Source: Dehalococcoidia bacterium
GTDB lineage: Bacteria > Chloroflexota > Dehalococcoidia > Dehalococcoidales > RBG-16-60-22
Assembly: GCA_004375725.1 (NCBI GenBank)
Contig: SOKS01000018.1
Coordinates: 1 to 6,105, forward strand
DNA length: 6,105 nt
Direction of reading: 5' to 3'
Below the pieces are notes generated by a model that was not told the DNA's origin, searched no databases, and saw nothing but the letters and a program-made list of their open reading frames with translations. Position numbers and translations under genes: made by a program. Positions 1 through 5,845 of this stretch are shown piece by piece. How positions within the stretch are numbered: position 1 is the stretch's first letter; each line of letters opens with the position of its first letter.

Positions 1-509
1 ACCTGCTGAAATACGCCATGCGCGAGACGCTGAGAGTGACCGGATTTGTCATGCTCATCACCGCCTGTGCCAGCGCCACGGTGGGCGTATTTGTATACTT
101 CGGTGGTAAAGAGGTGATAGAGAACATGGTTCTGGCATTGCCTCTTGGGCCATGGGGCGCTTTTGCGGCCATAATGCTGGTGACCTTCATTCTGGGCATG
201 TTTATGGACTGGATATCAATTATCCTCATCATTGTTTCGATACTGATTCCCATCGCACCGATGCTGGGGTTTAACCCGGTATGGTTTGCCTTGATGATAT
301 GTGTAAATCTGCAGATGTCATTTTTGACCCCTCCTCTTGCCCAATCCATATTCGTCTGCCAGGGCAGTGCCGACCCGGAACTGGGCGTGACCAATATTGA
401 TATAATCCGAGGAGTAATTCCATTTATTCTCCTGATAATGGTGGGGCTGGGTTTGTTCGTCGCATTTCCTCAGTTAATGCTGTGGCTCCCCAGCAAAATG
501 ATAGGGTAA
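1..509 (+). CDS. TRAP transporter large permease subunit (DctM/FcbT3 type), C-terminal part, 5' end outside window
   Basis: This is the C-terminal part of the 12-TM large membrane subunit of a TRAP transporter, which couples sodium flux to uptake of an organic acid delivered by a periplasmic binding protein. The frame is open to the window edge: LLKYA precedes the first Met at 18, so that Met is probably internal. Counting from it, hydrophobic segments lie at about 7-29, 36-59, 62-83, 86-113 and 132-157. The loop GMFMDWISI (60-68) and the motif VNLQMSFLTPPLAQSIF (96-112) are typical of the FcbT3-like branch, often annotated for mannitol or chloroaromatic acids, although the true substrate varies widely. 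The binding protein and small permease (DctP, DctQ) should lie upstream, outside the window. The stop at 507-509 is 10 nt before the acetoacetyl-CoA synthetase start, so the two are probably co-transcribed. Family assignment is firm; the substrate is unknown. Confidence 0.93.
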   Translation, partial: LLKYAMRETLRVTGFVMLITACASATVGVFVYFGGKEVIENMVLALPLGPWGAFAAIMLVTFILGMFMDWISIILIIVSILIPIAPMLGFNPVWFALMICVNLQMSFLTPPLAQSIFVCQGSADPELGVTNIDIIRGVIPFILLIMVGLGLFVAFPQLMLWLPSKMIG

Positions 510-519
510 AGGGTTATAT

Positions 520-2481
520 ATGGGTAATTTGCTTTGGACTCCCTCTCAGAAACGGGTAAATCAAGCCAACATGACTCGTTTCATCGGCTTTGTTAACGAT
601 AAATACGCTCTTAAAATTAATTCCTATGATGAGCTTTATGACTGGTCAATTGAGCAACTAGGTGAATTCTGGGCGGCTATGTGGGAATTTGCCGGCATCA
701 GAGCTTCTCATCGCTACGACACAGTGGTTGATGATTTAAGCCGGTTCCCCGGGGCAAAGTGGTTTCGTGGTGCCAGATTGAATTTCGCGGAGAACCTCTT
801 AAGATACCGGGACAATCATATCGCCTTTGTATTTCGAGGAGAGAATAAGAAATCCGACAGAATTACCTATGCAGAGCTGTACAATTCAGTAGCCCGTCTG
901 GCTAAATCACTACGCGGTATAGGAATCAAGTCTGGGGACAGAGTAGCCGCCTATATGCCTAATTTAATGGAAACGGCTATCGCCATGCTGGCTTCTACCA
1001 GTATTGGTGCCATATGGTCTTCCTGTGCTACTGACCTTGGGGCACAAGCCGCCCTTGACCGTCTTGGTCAAATTGAACCAAAGGTTCTGTTCACGGTCGA
1101 TGGCTATTTTTATAAAGGGAAAGCTTTCGATTCTCTAGCCAACGCCGCTCAAGTCGCCAGCGCCATTCCCTCCCTGGAGAAAGTCATTGTAGTTCGTTAT
1201 GTCACCGATAAACCAGATATTAAGTCCGTTCCCCAATCAATTTATTATGACCAATTTCTGGCTGCGGAAAAGCAACCTGAGATTCAATTTGAACAACTGC
1301 CCTTTGACCACCCCTCGTTTATTATGTTTTCTTCTGGAACAACCGGTAAACCGAAGTGCCTGGTCCAGAGCGGAGGCGGGGTCCTCATCAATCATTTAAA
1401 AGAGTTAATACTTCATACCGACTTAAAACGAGACGACAAGATTTTCTATATCACTACCTGTAGCTGGATGATGTGGAACTGGCTTCTCAGCTCCCTGGCC
1501 GTAGGCCCCACCATAACACTATACGATGGCAATCCCACCTATCCTGATCCTTATGCAATGTGGAAATTGGTACAGGATGAAAAAATAACGATTTTTGGTA
1601 CCAGCGCCAGTTATATCAACTACCTGAAAAGTCAGGGACTTAATCCCGGCAAGGAGTATGATTTATCGTCATTGCGGGAGATATCACAAACCGGCTCCAT
1701 CCTTGCCGCGGAAGGGTTTGAATACGTTTACAACGCCATTAAAAAAGACCTTCATTTTAACTCTATTTCTGGAGGCACCGATATTAACGGTTGCTTCGCG
1801 CAGGGTAGCCCCACTCTCCCGGTGTTTTCCGGCGAACTCCAGAGAGCCGCTTTAGGGATGAAGGTAAAGTGTTACGATGAAAAAGGTAAACCGGTTCAGG
1901 ATGAGATGGGAGAGCTTGTCTGTGAAGCCCCTTCTCCCTCTATGCCGCTTTACTTCTGGAATGACCCAACCGGCGAAAAGTATAAAGAAACTTATTTCAA
2001 TATCTACCCGAACGTATGGCGTCACGGGGATTTCATCACGATACACAGTGATACCAGAGGCATAACCTTTTACGGCCGCTCCGACGCTATCTTGAAACCA
2101 TCAGGAGTGCGCATTGGTACCTCGGAGATATACAGAGAAGTGGAAAAATTGGAGGCAATCGCTGACTGTCTCGCTGTAGGACAAAACTGGAAAGGTGAGC
2201 AGCGTATCATCCTCTTCGTCAAACTTGTCGATGGTTTCGCCTTAACCGAAGAGTTAAAGGATAAGATTCGTAAAACACTTCGCGATAATGCTTCCCCGAG
2301 GCATGTTCCAGCTATAATTCTTGAGACACCGGACATCCCTTACACCTTCAACATGAAGAAGGTTGAGGTTGCCGTGACGAACATCATAAACGGGAAACCT
2401 GTTTCAAATAGAGATGCCCTGGTCAATCCCGAATCACTGGACTACTACGAAAGCATTCTTCCCCGGCTAAATAGAGAATAA
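520..2481 (+). CDS. aacS: Acetoacetate--CoA ligase (acetoacetyl-CoA synthetase)
   Basis: This cytosolic ANL-superfamily enzyme adenylates acetoacetate (or a similar beta-keto acid) with ATP and transfers it to CoA. The 653-aa length matches AacS (about 650). The N-terminus LLWTPSQKRVNQANMTRF (4-21) and the N-terminal acetyl-CoA-synthetase-type domain are characteristic. Core motifs are in order: phosphate loop SSGTTGKPK (271-279), WMMWNWLLSSL (316-326), SISGGTDINGCFA (415-427), WRHGD (500-504) and the hinge motif GRSDAILKPSGVRIG (519-533). The C-terminal motif NMKKVEVAV (611-619) contains the catalytic lysine; it has Met where an NGK/SGK glycine is more usual. The ATG at 520 follows a modest AGGG site at 510-513, 6 nt away. 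The gene directly follows the TRAP permease, suggesting that an imported carboxylate, or a keto acid derived from it, is activated here. Acetoacetate is the family default; another short beta-keto acid is possible. Confidence 0.93.
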   Translation: MGNLLWTPSQKRVNQANMTRFIGFVNDKYALKINSYDELYDWSIEQLGEFWAAMWEFAGIRASHRYDTVVDDLSRFPGAKWFRGARLNFAENLLRYRDNHIAFVFRGENKKSDRITYAELYNSVARLAKSLRGIGIKSGDRVAAYMPNLMETAIAMLASTSIGAIWSSCATDLGAQAALDRLGQIEPKVLFTVDGYFYKGKAFDSLANAAQVASAIPSLEKVIVVRYVTDKPDIKSVPQSIYYDQFLAAEKQPEIQFEQLPFDHPSFIMFSSGTTGKPKCLVQSGGGVLINHLKELILHTDLKRDDKIFYITTCSWMMWNWLLSSLAVGPTITLYDGNPTYPDPYAMWKLVQDEKITIFGTSASYINYLKSQGLNPGKEYDLSSLREISQTGSILAAEGFEYVYNAIKKDLHFNSISGGTDINGCFAQGSPTLPVFSGELQRAALGMKVKCYDEKGKPVQDEMGELVCEAPSPSMPLYFWNDPTGEKYKETYFNIYPNVWRHGDFITIHSDTRGITFYGRSDAILKPSGVRIGTSEIYREVEKLEAIADCLAVGQNWKGEQRIILFVKLVDGFALTEELKDKIRKTLRDNASPRHVPAIILETPDIPYTFNMKKVEVAVTNIINGKPVSNRDALVNPESLDYYESILPRLNRE

Positions 2482-2507
2482 ATATGGCTGCAAAACGCCT
2501 TGCCATC

Positions 2508-3344
2508 TCACTTCTGCTGGGTGATAACACCGTAAATCTCTGGGCGGCGGTCGCCTATGTTGTCTATCTCCCACTCGCCAGGTACGAATACACGGTGTTT
2601 TTGTCGCGCTGCCTCCAGACTTACCTCACCATATATGATTTCCTCTTTATCCGGGCTGGCAAGACTGGTGATTTCTCCGGTGGCATTTACAATGTTACTC
2701 AGCCCGGCAAAACTGAAGCCCCTTTCCGCGCCCACACGGTCGGACGATACCATGTTTACTTTGTTCTCGATAGCTCTTGCCCTGACCACGCAGTTAAGTG
2801 TTTCTCCACGACCATGAGGGAAATTGGTGGAGAGGACGATAATATCGGCGCCAAGCAGGGCCATAATCCGGGCACTTTCCGGGAAAAGGATATCATAACA
2901 TATATGCAGCCCGATGTTACCTATCGGGGTAGAATGAACCTGAAAAGGCCTGTTTCCCTTGTCGACGAAGCGGTCTATACCCAGAAAAGGAAGGTGGTTC
3001 TTCCGGTACGACGCCATAAACCCCTCCGGTCCGACAAAAGACAGGGCGTTGAATAATTTGTCGCCTTCCTTTTCCAGGAGTCCAAAGGCAATATATACTC
3101 CAAGCTCCTGGCAGATTGACAGGAGGGCCTCGGTGCTGGGGCCAGGTATGGTTTCGGCATAAGGCAGTGCCTCTTCGCGACTGGAAAAAACGTAACCGGT
3201 GAGGCTACACTCCGGGAAAACGATAAGCTTTGCCTGATTTTGAGATGCCTTTCGAGCGGCACTCACCATGCTGGCCAAGTTTTCCTCGACCTGCATCAGT
3301 CTGGGGTCCATCTGGACCGACGCAACCTTAGTTATGTCCGACAT
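2508..3344 (-). CDS. Carbon-nitrogen hydrolase (nitrilase superfamily amidohydrolase)
   Basis: A cytosolic amidase-type enzyme of the nitrilase superfamily, which hydrolyses a C-N bond of an amide, N-carbamoyl compound or nitrile through a Cys thioester intermediate. The 278-aa length is normal for a single-domain member. The catalytic triad is visible: Glu45 in FPECSLTGY (43-51), Lys115 in YRKNHLPF (113-120) and Cys149 in HICYDILFPE (147-156). The segment LGIDRFVDKG (121-130) follows the lysine, where many family members carry an accessory Glu; here Asp124 is the nearest acid. No signal peptide is seen. The ATG at 3342-3344 is preceded by GGAGGT (complement of 3348-3353), with only 3 nt between that motif and the ATG. 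It is the last gene of a predicted three-gene minus-strand operon, 60 nt after the flavin oxidoreductase, and its end faces the ligase gene across 26 bp. Substrate is not deducible; formamidase, omega-amidase and N-carbamoyl hydrolase roles all remain open. Confidence 0.9.
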   Translation of the reverse strand: MSDITKVASVQMDPRLMQVEENLASMVSAARKASQNQAKLIVFPECSLTGYVFSSREEALPYAETIPGPSTEALLSICQELGVYIAFGLLEKEGDKLFNALSFVGPEGFMASYRKNHLPFLGIDRFVDKGNRPFQVHSTPIGNIGLHICYDILFPESARIMALLGADIIVLSTNFPHGRGETLNCVVRARAIENKVNMVSSDRVGAERGFSFAGLSNIVNATGEITSLASPDKEEIIYGEVSLEAARQKHRVFVPGEWEIDNIGDRRPEIYGVITQQK

Positions 3345-3404
3345 ATTACCTCCAAATTTGCTACATGGCTATTTTCACCAACGAATTATATTACAAATGG
3401 CAAT

Positions 3405-4826
3405 TTACTTTTTCATTTTAAGTCTTCTCAACTGCTGATACTCGGGACGGTTACGGTAGAAATCATCCAGTGTGTAACAGCCGGAGACCATGCCATTGGC
3501 CGGAGCTGCCATACAGTCGCCGCAGACACGGCATATAAACTGGCCTTTTAACGTTCTCCCGGCGAGTATATCAGCGACAATGTCAGGATAGCATAATGAC
3601 ATCCGCCCGATTCCCACGAAGTCCACCATCCCATGGCGCACCACAGACTGCGCCACATTGGGCAGCCAGCGCTGCAAGTATGAATAACCACTGCCAACAT
3701 AAACCAATTCGGGACGCTGACGCTTCAACTCCTCGGTTACTGAAATCAAGCGGGTTACTCCTGCCAGCGGGTCTTCCGGTGGCCGGTATCCACCCAAAGG
3801 CGGTACCAGGGCAGGGCGCAGGATATGCGCATTATAGCCAGCACCGCCCGAGATACATACCAGTCTAATCCTTATTTTGATAAGCAAATCCAGAAACGCC
3901 AGCGGCTCGGCCAGGTTTATGCCCAGTCCGGTACCGTCACCCCCAAAGGCATACGGGTATCTTTCGCCACTGAATGCGGATGGTTTTCCGCGCCCGTCTG
4001 CGCCTCGCTCAAACGGTAAAAAGTCAAAGGCACTTAAACGAACGGCGATGTCCAGTCCCGGTGCCTCGGTCCGGATGCCGGCCACGATTTCCCGCAGGAA
4101 TCTGGTTCGGTTCTCAAAGCTGCCGCCATAATGTCCGGGACGGTCGATGGCGCTGAGGAACTCGTGACCCAGATAGCCGTGGCAATGCTTTATATCGACA
4201 AAGTCAAACCCGGCTCGCTGTGCCAGTTTTCCTGCCCTGACAAAGTCTTCTATCAGACGGGCAATATCATCGTCAGTCATCACCGGCGTGTCGCGGGTCA
4301 TCCCAAATCTCCGGTCGAGAACGGGATGATGGTAGAGAATTCTGGGTTCGGGGCCTCTCTTATCAGGCGGACGATAAACTCGTCCCGAATGAGTCAGTTG
4401 CAGCCCGACCAGCAAGTCGTCACTATCACCGAAATACTCTTCATGGGTTCGCACCAGCAGTTCTCGCAGCTCGCCAATCTCGTCCACAGTCTCTTCGGAT
4501 ATCATTAGTTGATTTGGACTCCCCCTCGCGTCCTGGCGAACCGCCACCGCTTCACCACCAAATATCAGTTTCGCGCCACTGAGGCCAAAACGCTGCCACC
4601 GCCTCCTGGTCAATGCCGTCGGTCGTCCGTCCGCTGTGCCATCCCAGCCTTCCAGGGGAAGTATGGCAAAACGGTTCCCAATAATCCTGCTGTCCAGAGC
4701 ATATGGCCTGGCCAGGGGTGAATCCGGCCCTGATTTTACTTCCTCATCAAAAGGCAGAGACACCCCGATTTGATTCGAATAGCTGATGAGGTCAGCAACG
4801 TTTTTGATGGCACCAATATTCCGCAT
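3405..4826 (-). CDS. NADH:flavin oxidoreductase, Old Yellow Enzyme family, with C-terminal Cys cluster
   Basis: An FMN-dependent TIM-barrel oxidoreductase related to Old Yellow Enzyme, 2,4-dienoyl-CoA reductase (FadH) and trimethylamine dehydrogenase; such enzymes typically reduce activated C=C bonds. Visible elements are GNRFAILPLEGWDGTADG (50-67) at the FMN end of the barrel, QLTHSGR (143-149), the active-site strand DIKHCHGYLGHEFLS (211-225), and the FMN-phosphate region VGSGYS (377-382) plus VGIGRMSLCYPD (404-415). A cluster Cys432-x2-Cys435-x2-Cys438-x11-Cys450 resembles the [4Fe-4S] site of FadH/TMADH, but the FAD/NAD(P) domain of those roughly 670-aa proteins is absent (473 aa here). 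The first active-site His of the usual HxxH/N pair appears as Lys213, with His216 kept. The start at 4824-4826 has GGGAG (complement of 4839-4843) at a rather long 12-nt spacing. It is the middle gene of the minus-strand operon. Family is certain; substrate and electron donor are unknown. Confidence 0.9.
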   Translation of the reverse strand: MRNIGAIKNVADLISYSNQIGVSLPFDEEVKSGPDSPLARPYALDSRIIGNRFAILPLEGWDGTADGRPTALTRRRWQRFGLSGAKLIFGGEAVAVRQDARGSPNQLMISEETVDEIGELRELLVRTHEEYFGDSDDLLVGLQLTHSGRVYRPPDKRGPEPRILYHHPVLDRRFGMTRDTPVMTDDDIARLIEDFVRAGKLAQRAGFDFVDIKHCHGYLGHEFLSAIDRPGHYGGSFENRTRFLREIVAGIRTEAPGLDIAVRLSAFDFLPFERGADGRGKPSAFSGERYPYAFGGDGTGLGINLAEPLAFLDLLIKIRIRLVCISGGAGYNAHILRPALVPPLGGYRPPEDPLAGVTRLISVTEELKRQRPELVYVGSGYSYLQRWLPNVAQSVVRHGMVDFVGIGRMSLCYPDIVADILAGRTLKGQFICRVCGDCMAAPANGMVSGCYTLDDFYRNRPEYQQLRRLKMKK

Positions 4827-4872
4827 GACTACTGATACTCCCTCTCAAAACTATCGCAATGAAATCGATTTT

Positions 4873-5187
4873 CTAATCCAGCGCTATCTCCTCAAATTCC
4901 ACAATTAACCGGTCAGGCTGGAACCGTTTCAGCACTTCATCAGGAGGGGCGTTGATAAAGCGCTTTAACGCGCGTTCACAGCTCTCAATGTTTTCATAAA
5001 CGGACTCGGATATGCCGTAGATATCACTATCATTGAGCTTTTTAATGACCCGGTTTATGGTATATTGCTTCAGTTCCGGGCGGGCCAGCTTTTTATAATT
5101 GTCCGCGTGTTCCGTACGCCATAGTTCCCACGTCTCATCAGGGTCATACCCCGGTTTAAGCCGAATCACCCCCATAAACTTAACCAT
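4873..5187 (-). CDS. EthD-like small protein (dimeric alpha/beta-barrel fold)
   Basis: A 104-aa protein whose pattern fits the EthD branch of dimeric alpha/beta-barrel (ferredoxin-like) proteins. It has an N-terminal strand VKFMGVIRLKPGYD (2-15), then a helix with WELWRTEHADNYKKL (20-34) including the family-typical His27, then PELKQYTINRVIKK (37-50), an acidic linker, and a second half ending in a strand LIVEFEEI (94-101). Known relatives assist or carry out transformations of oxygenated or cyclic intermediates, but most members have no proven reaction. There is no signal peptide or membrane segment. The ATG at 5185-5187 is chosen because an ideal AAGGAGG (complement of 5194-5200) sits 6 nt upstream; Met5 would be spaced worse. 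It is the first gene behind the promoter at 5213-5240. The 46-nt gap to the next gene (4827-4872) contains only that gene's ribosome binding site. The specific EthD assignment is moderate; another alpha/beta-barrel family is possible. Confidence 0.75.
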   Translation of the reverse strand: MVKFMGVIRLKPGYDPDETWELWRTEHADNYKKLARPELKQYTINRVIKKLNDSDIYGISESVYENIESCERALKRFINAPPDEVLKRFQPDRLIVEFEEIALD

Positions 5188-5212
5188 AATGAACCTCCTT
5201 TTTTAATGTGAA

Positions 5213-5240
5213 AGTATATCATCTACATGATTAAAGTCAA
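5213..5240 (-). promoter_or_regulatory. Predicted sigma70 promoter of the minus-strand operon
   Basis: Read on the minus strand, a -35 TTGACT (complement of 5235-5240) and a -10 TATACT (complement of 5213-5218) are separated by 16 nt. Each box matches the consensus at 5 of 6 positions. Transcription would start near 5206, giving a leader of about 20 nt that contains the AAGGAGG of the EthD-like gene. A small inverted repeat, ATCAT-N4-ATGAT (5218-5231), overlaps the -10 edge and fills most of the spacer; it could be an operator or chance. Confidence 0.65.
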
Positions 5241-5249
5241 TGATACAAT
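5222..5249 (+). promoter_or_regulatory. Possible extended -10 promoter for the Rid-family gene
   Basis: On the plus strand TACAAT (5244-5249) matches TATAAT at 5 of 6 positions and is preceded by TG at 5241-5242, an extended -10 arrangement. A poor -35 candidate, TCTACA, lies at 5222-5227 with a 16-nt spacer. It would overlap the -35 of the minus-strand operon promoter, making the two mutually exclusive, and would give a leader of roughly 80 nt before 5339. No better plus-strand promoter was seen between the divergent genes. Confidence 0.35.
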
Positions 5250-5260
5250 TATGGATATGG

Positions 5261-5274
5261 TGAAGTATGCTTCA
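5261..5274. promoter_or_regulatory. Short palindrome in divergent region, possible operator
   Basis: TGAAG (5261-5265) and CTTCA (5270-5274) form a perfect 5-bp inverted repeat around TATG. It lies between the two divergent genes and overlaps the weaker minus-strand promoter candidate. Its centre is 43 bp from that of the ATCAT-N4-ATGAT repeat at 5218-5231, close to four helical turns. No regulator gene is visible in the window, so an operator role is conjecture. Confidence 0.2.
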
Positions 5275-5293
5275 TTTCTGTAATCGCTGTCAA
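5264..5293 (-). promoter_or_regulatory. Possible second, upstream minus-strand promoter
   Basis: On the minus strand an exact TTGACA (complement of 5288-5293) lies 18 nt upstream of CATACT (complement of 5264-5269), which matches TATAAT at 4 of 6 positions. It could be an upstream promoter for the same operon. The weak -10 and the AT-rich context make a chance match plausible. Confidence 0.25.
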
Positions 5294-5338
5294 AAATAGA
5301 TTAAAGTTACCAGGAGAAACAAAAAAGGAGGCGAAACC

Positions 5339-5719
5339 ATGAAAAAAGAATCTATCTCACCAAAGGGAATATTTGAGCCTATGGGCTGGTCACACGCGGT
5401 TAAAGTGGCTAATACTATTTACCTCGCCGGCATGGTAGGTTTCGATGAACAGCGAAATATCGTGGAGGGTGGTTTTGAAGCTCAGACAATTAAAACATTT
5501 GAAAACATTAAGCTCGTCCTTGAGGCGGCGGGGGCTTCCCTGAAAGACGTGGTCAAGATAACCGTTTATGTAACCGATATGGACAATATCATTAAATTCA
5601 GGGAAATCAGGGCTCGCTACTTCAGCCCTCCCATGCCAGCGAGTACCGGCGTCGAAGTCTCAAGGCTGATACTGCCTGAACTCCTGGTGGAGATAGAAGC
5701 CATCGCCGTTGTCAATTGA
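5339..5719 (+). CDS. RidA/YjgF/YER057c/UK114 family protein, non-canonical active site
   Basis: A 126-aa Rid-superfamily protein, normally a cytosolic homotrimer; E. coli RidA has 128 aa. Canonical RidA hydrolyses reactive enamines/imines made by PLP enzymes. The fold signature is clear: VANTIYLAGMVGFD (23-36), DVVKITVYVTDMDNI (70-84) and the C-terminal strand LVEIEAIAV (116-124). Glu118 corresponds to RidA Glu120. However, the segment aligned with RidA PARSCVEVARL reads PASTGVEVSRL (100-110), so Ser102 stands where the substrate-carboxylate-binding Arg105 should be. Trp17 appears near the position of RidA Tyr17. This points to an arginine-less Rid subgroup rather than the imine deaminase. 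The ATG at 5339 has AAGGAGG (5325-5331) 7 nt upstream. The gene diverges from the EthD-like/flavoprotein/amidohydrolase operon, sharing a 151-bp control region with it. A distinct catabolic or ligand-binding role is inferred. Family membership is near certain; function is open. Confidence 0.92.
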   Translation: MKKESISPKGIFEPMGWSHAVKVANTIYLAGMVGFDEQRNIVEGGFEAQTIKTFENIKLVLEAAGASLKDVVKITVYVTDMDNIIKFREIRARYFSPPMPASTGVEVSRLILPELLVEIEAIAVVN

Positions 5720-5735
5720 TGATTCTTCATTAGCC

Positions 5736-5758
5736 GTAAAGTCATTTTACATTTTATT
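5736..5758 (+). terminator. Weak candidate terminator after the Rid-family gene
   Basis: GTAAA (5736-5740) and TTTAC (5746-5750) can pair around a 5-nt loop and are followed by the T-rich ATTTTATT. The stem is short and AT-rich, so this is at best a weak intrinsic terminator. Its position between the Rid stop and the next promoter is its main support. Confidence 0.2.
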
Positions 5759-5771
5759 GGTGATTGGGGTA

Positions 5772-5785
5772 TTGACAATTGTGAA
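5772..5785. promoter_or_regulatory. Near-palindrome overlapping the -35 box, possible operator
   Basis: TTGACAATTGTGAA is a 14-bp near-palindrome centred on the perfect 8-bp palindrome ACAATTGT (5775-5782), broken only at one symmetric pair (G opposite G). It covers the -35 box. The half element CAATT (5776-5780) recurs inverted as AATTG at 5797-5801, at the -10 box. Such placement would suit a repressor, but the hexamer itself supplies part of the symmetry, so chance is a serious alternative. Confidence 0.25.
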
Positions 5786-5799
5786 AATCGGTCTATAAT
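5772..5799 (+). promoter_or_regulatory. Exact-consensus sigma70 promoter upstream of the ABM-domain gene
   Basis: TTGACA (5772-5777) and TATAAT (5794-5799) are both exact matches to the sigma70 consensus hexamers, with a 16-nt spacer. The start should be near 5806, about 40 nt before the ATG at 5846. This separates the ABM-domain gene from the Rid gene as its own transcription unit, although read-through from upstream is possible. Confidence 0.8.
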
Positions 5800-5845
5800 T
5801 GAAATCCCTGACAATATAAGAGAATGGCTACCAAGGAGGCTGAAA

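Noticed and set aside
18..20. ATG as the true start of the TRAP permease
   Set aside because: The frame continues upstream to the window edge with permease-like residues, and DctM-type subunits are far longer (over 400 aa). This Met is internal.
2486..2506. TGGC...GCCA pairing between the convergent genes as a terminator
   Set aside because: The stem is only 4 bp with a long loop and no following T-run on either strand.
2484..3056. Open frame of 190 codons on the plus strand
   Set aside because: It lies wholly antisense to the C-N hydrolase, which has an intact catalytic triad and a ribosome binding site. The translated product resembles no family and has no good ribosome binding site.
3385..3390. 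TATAAT on the minus strand in the 60-nt gap before the C-N hydrolase
   Set aside because: No -35 box lies at a usual spacing (the nearest, TTGCCA, is only 7 nt away) and no clean extended -10 is present. Co-transcription with the flavoprotein explains expression better.
3240..3551. Open frame of 103 codons on the plus strand bridging two minus-strand genes
   Set aside because: It overlaps the start of the C-N hydrolase and the end of the flavoprotein in antisense and shows no recognisable domain.
4131..4508. Open frame of 125 codons on the plus strand
   Set aside because: It is a shadow of the flavin oxidoreductase on the opposite strand; its composition is not protein-like and no family motif is present.
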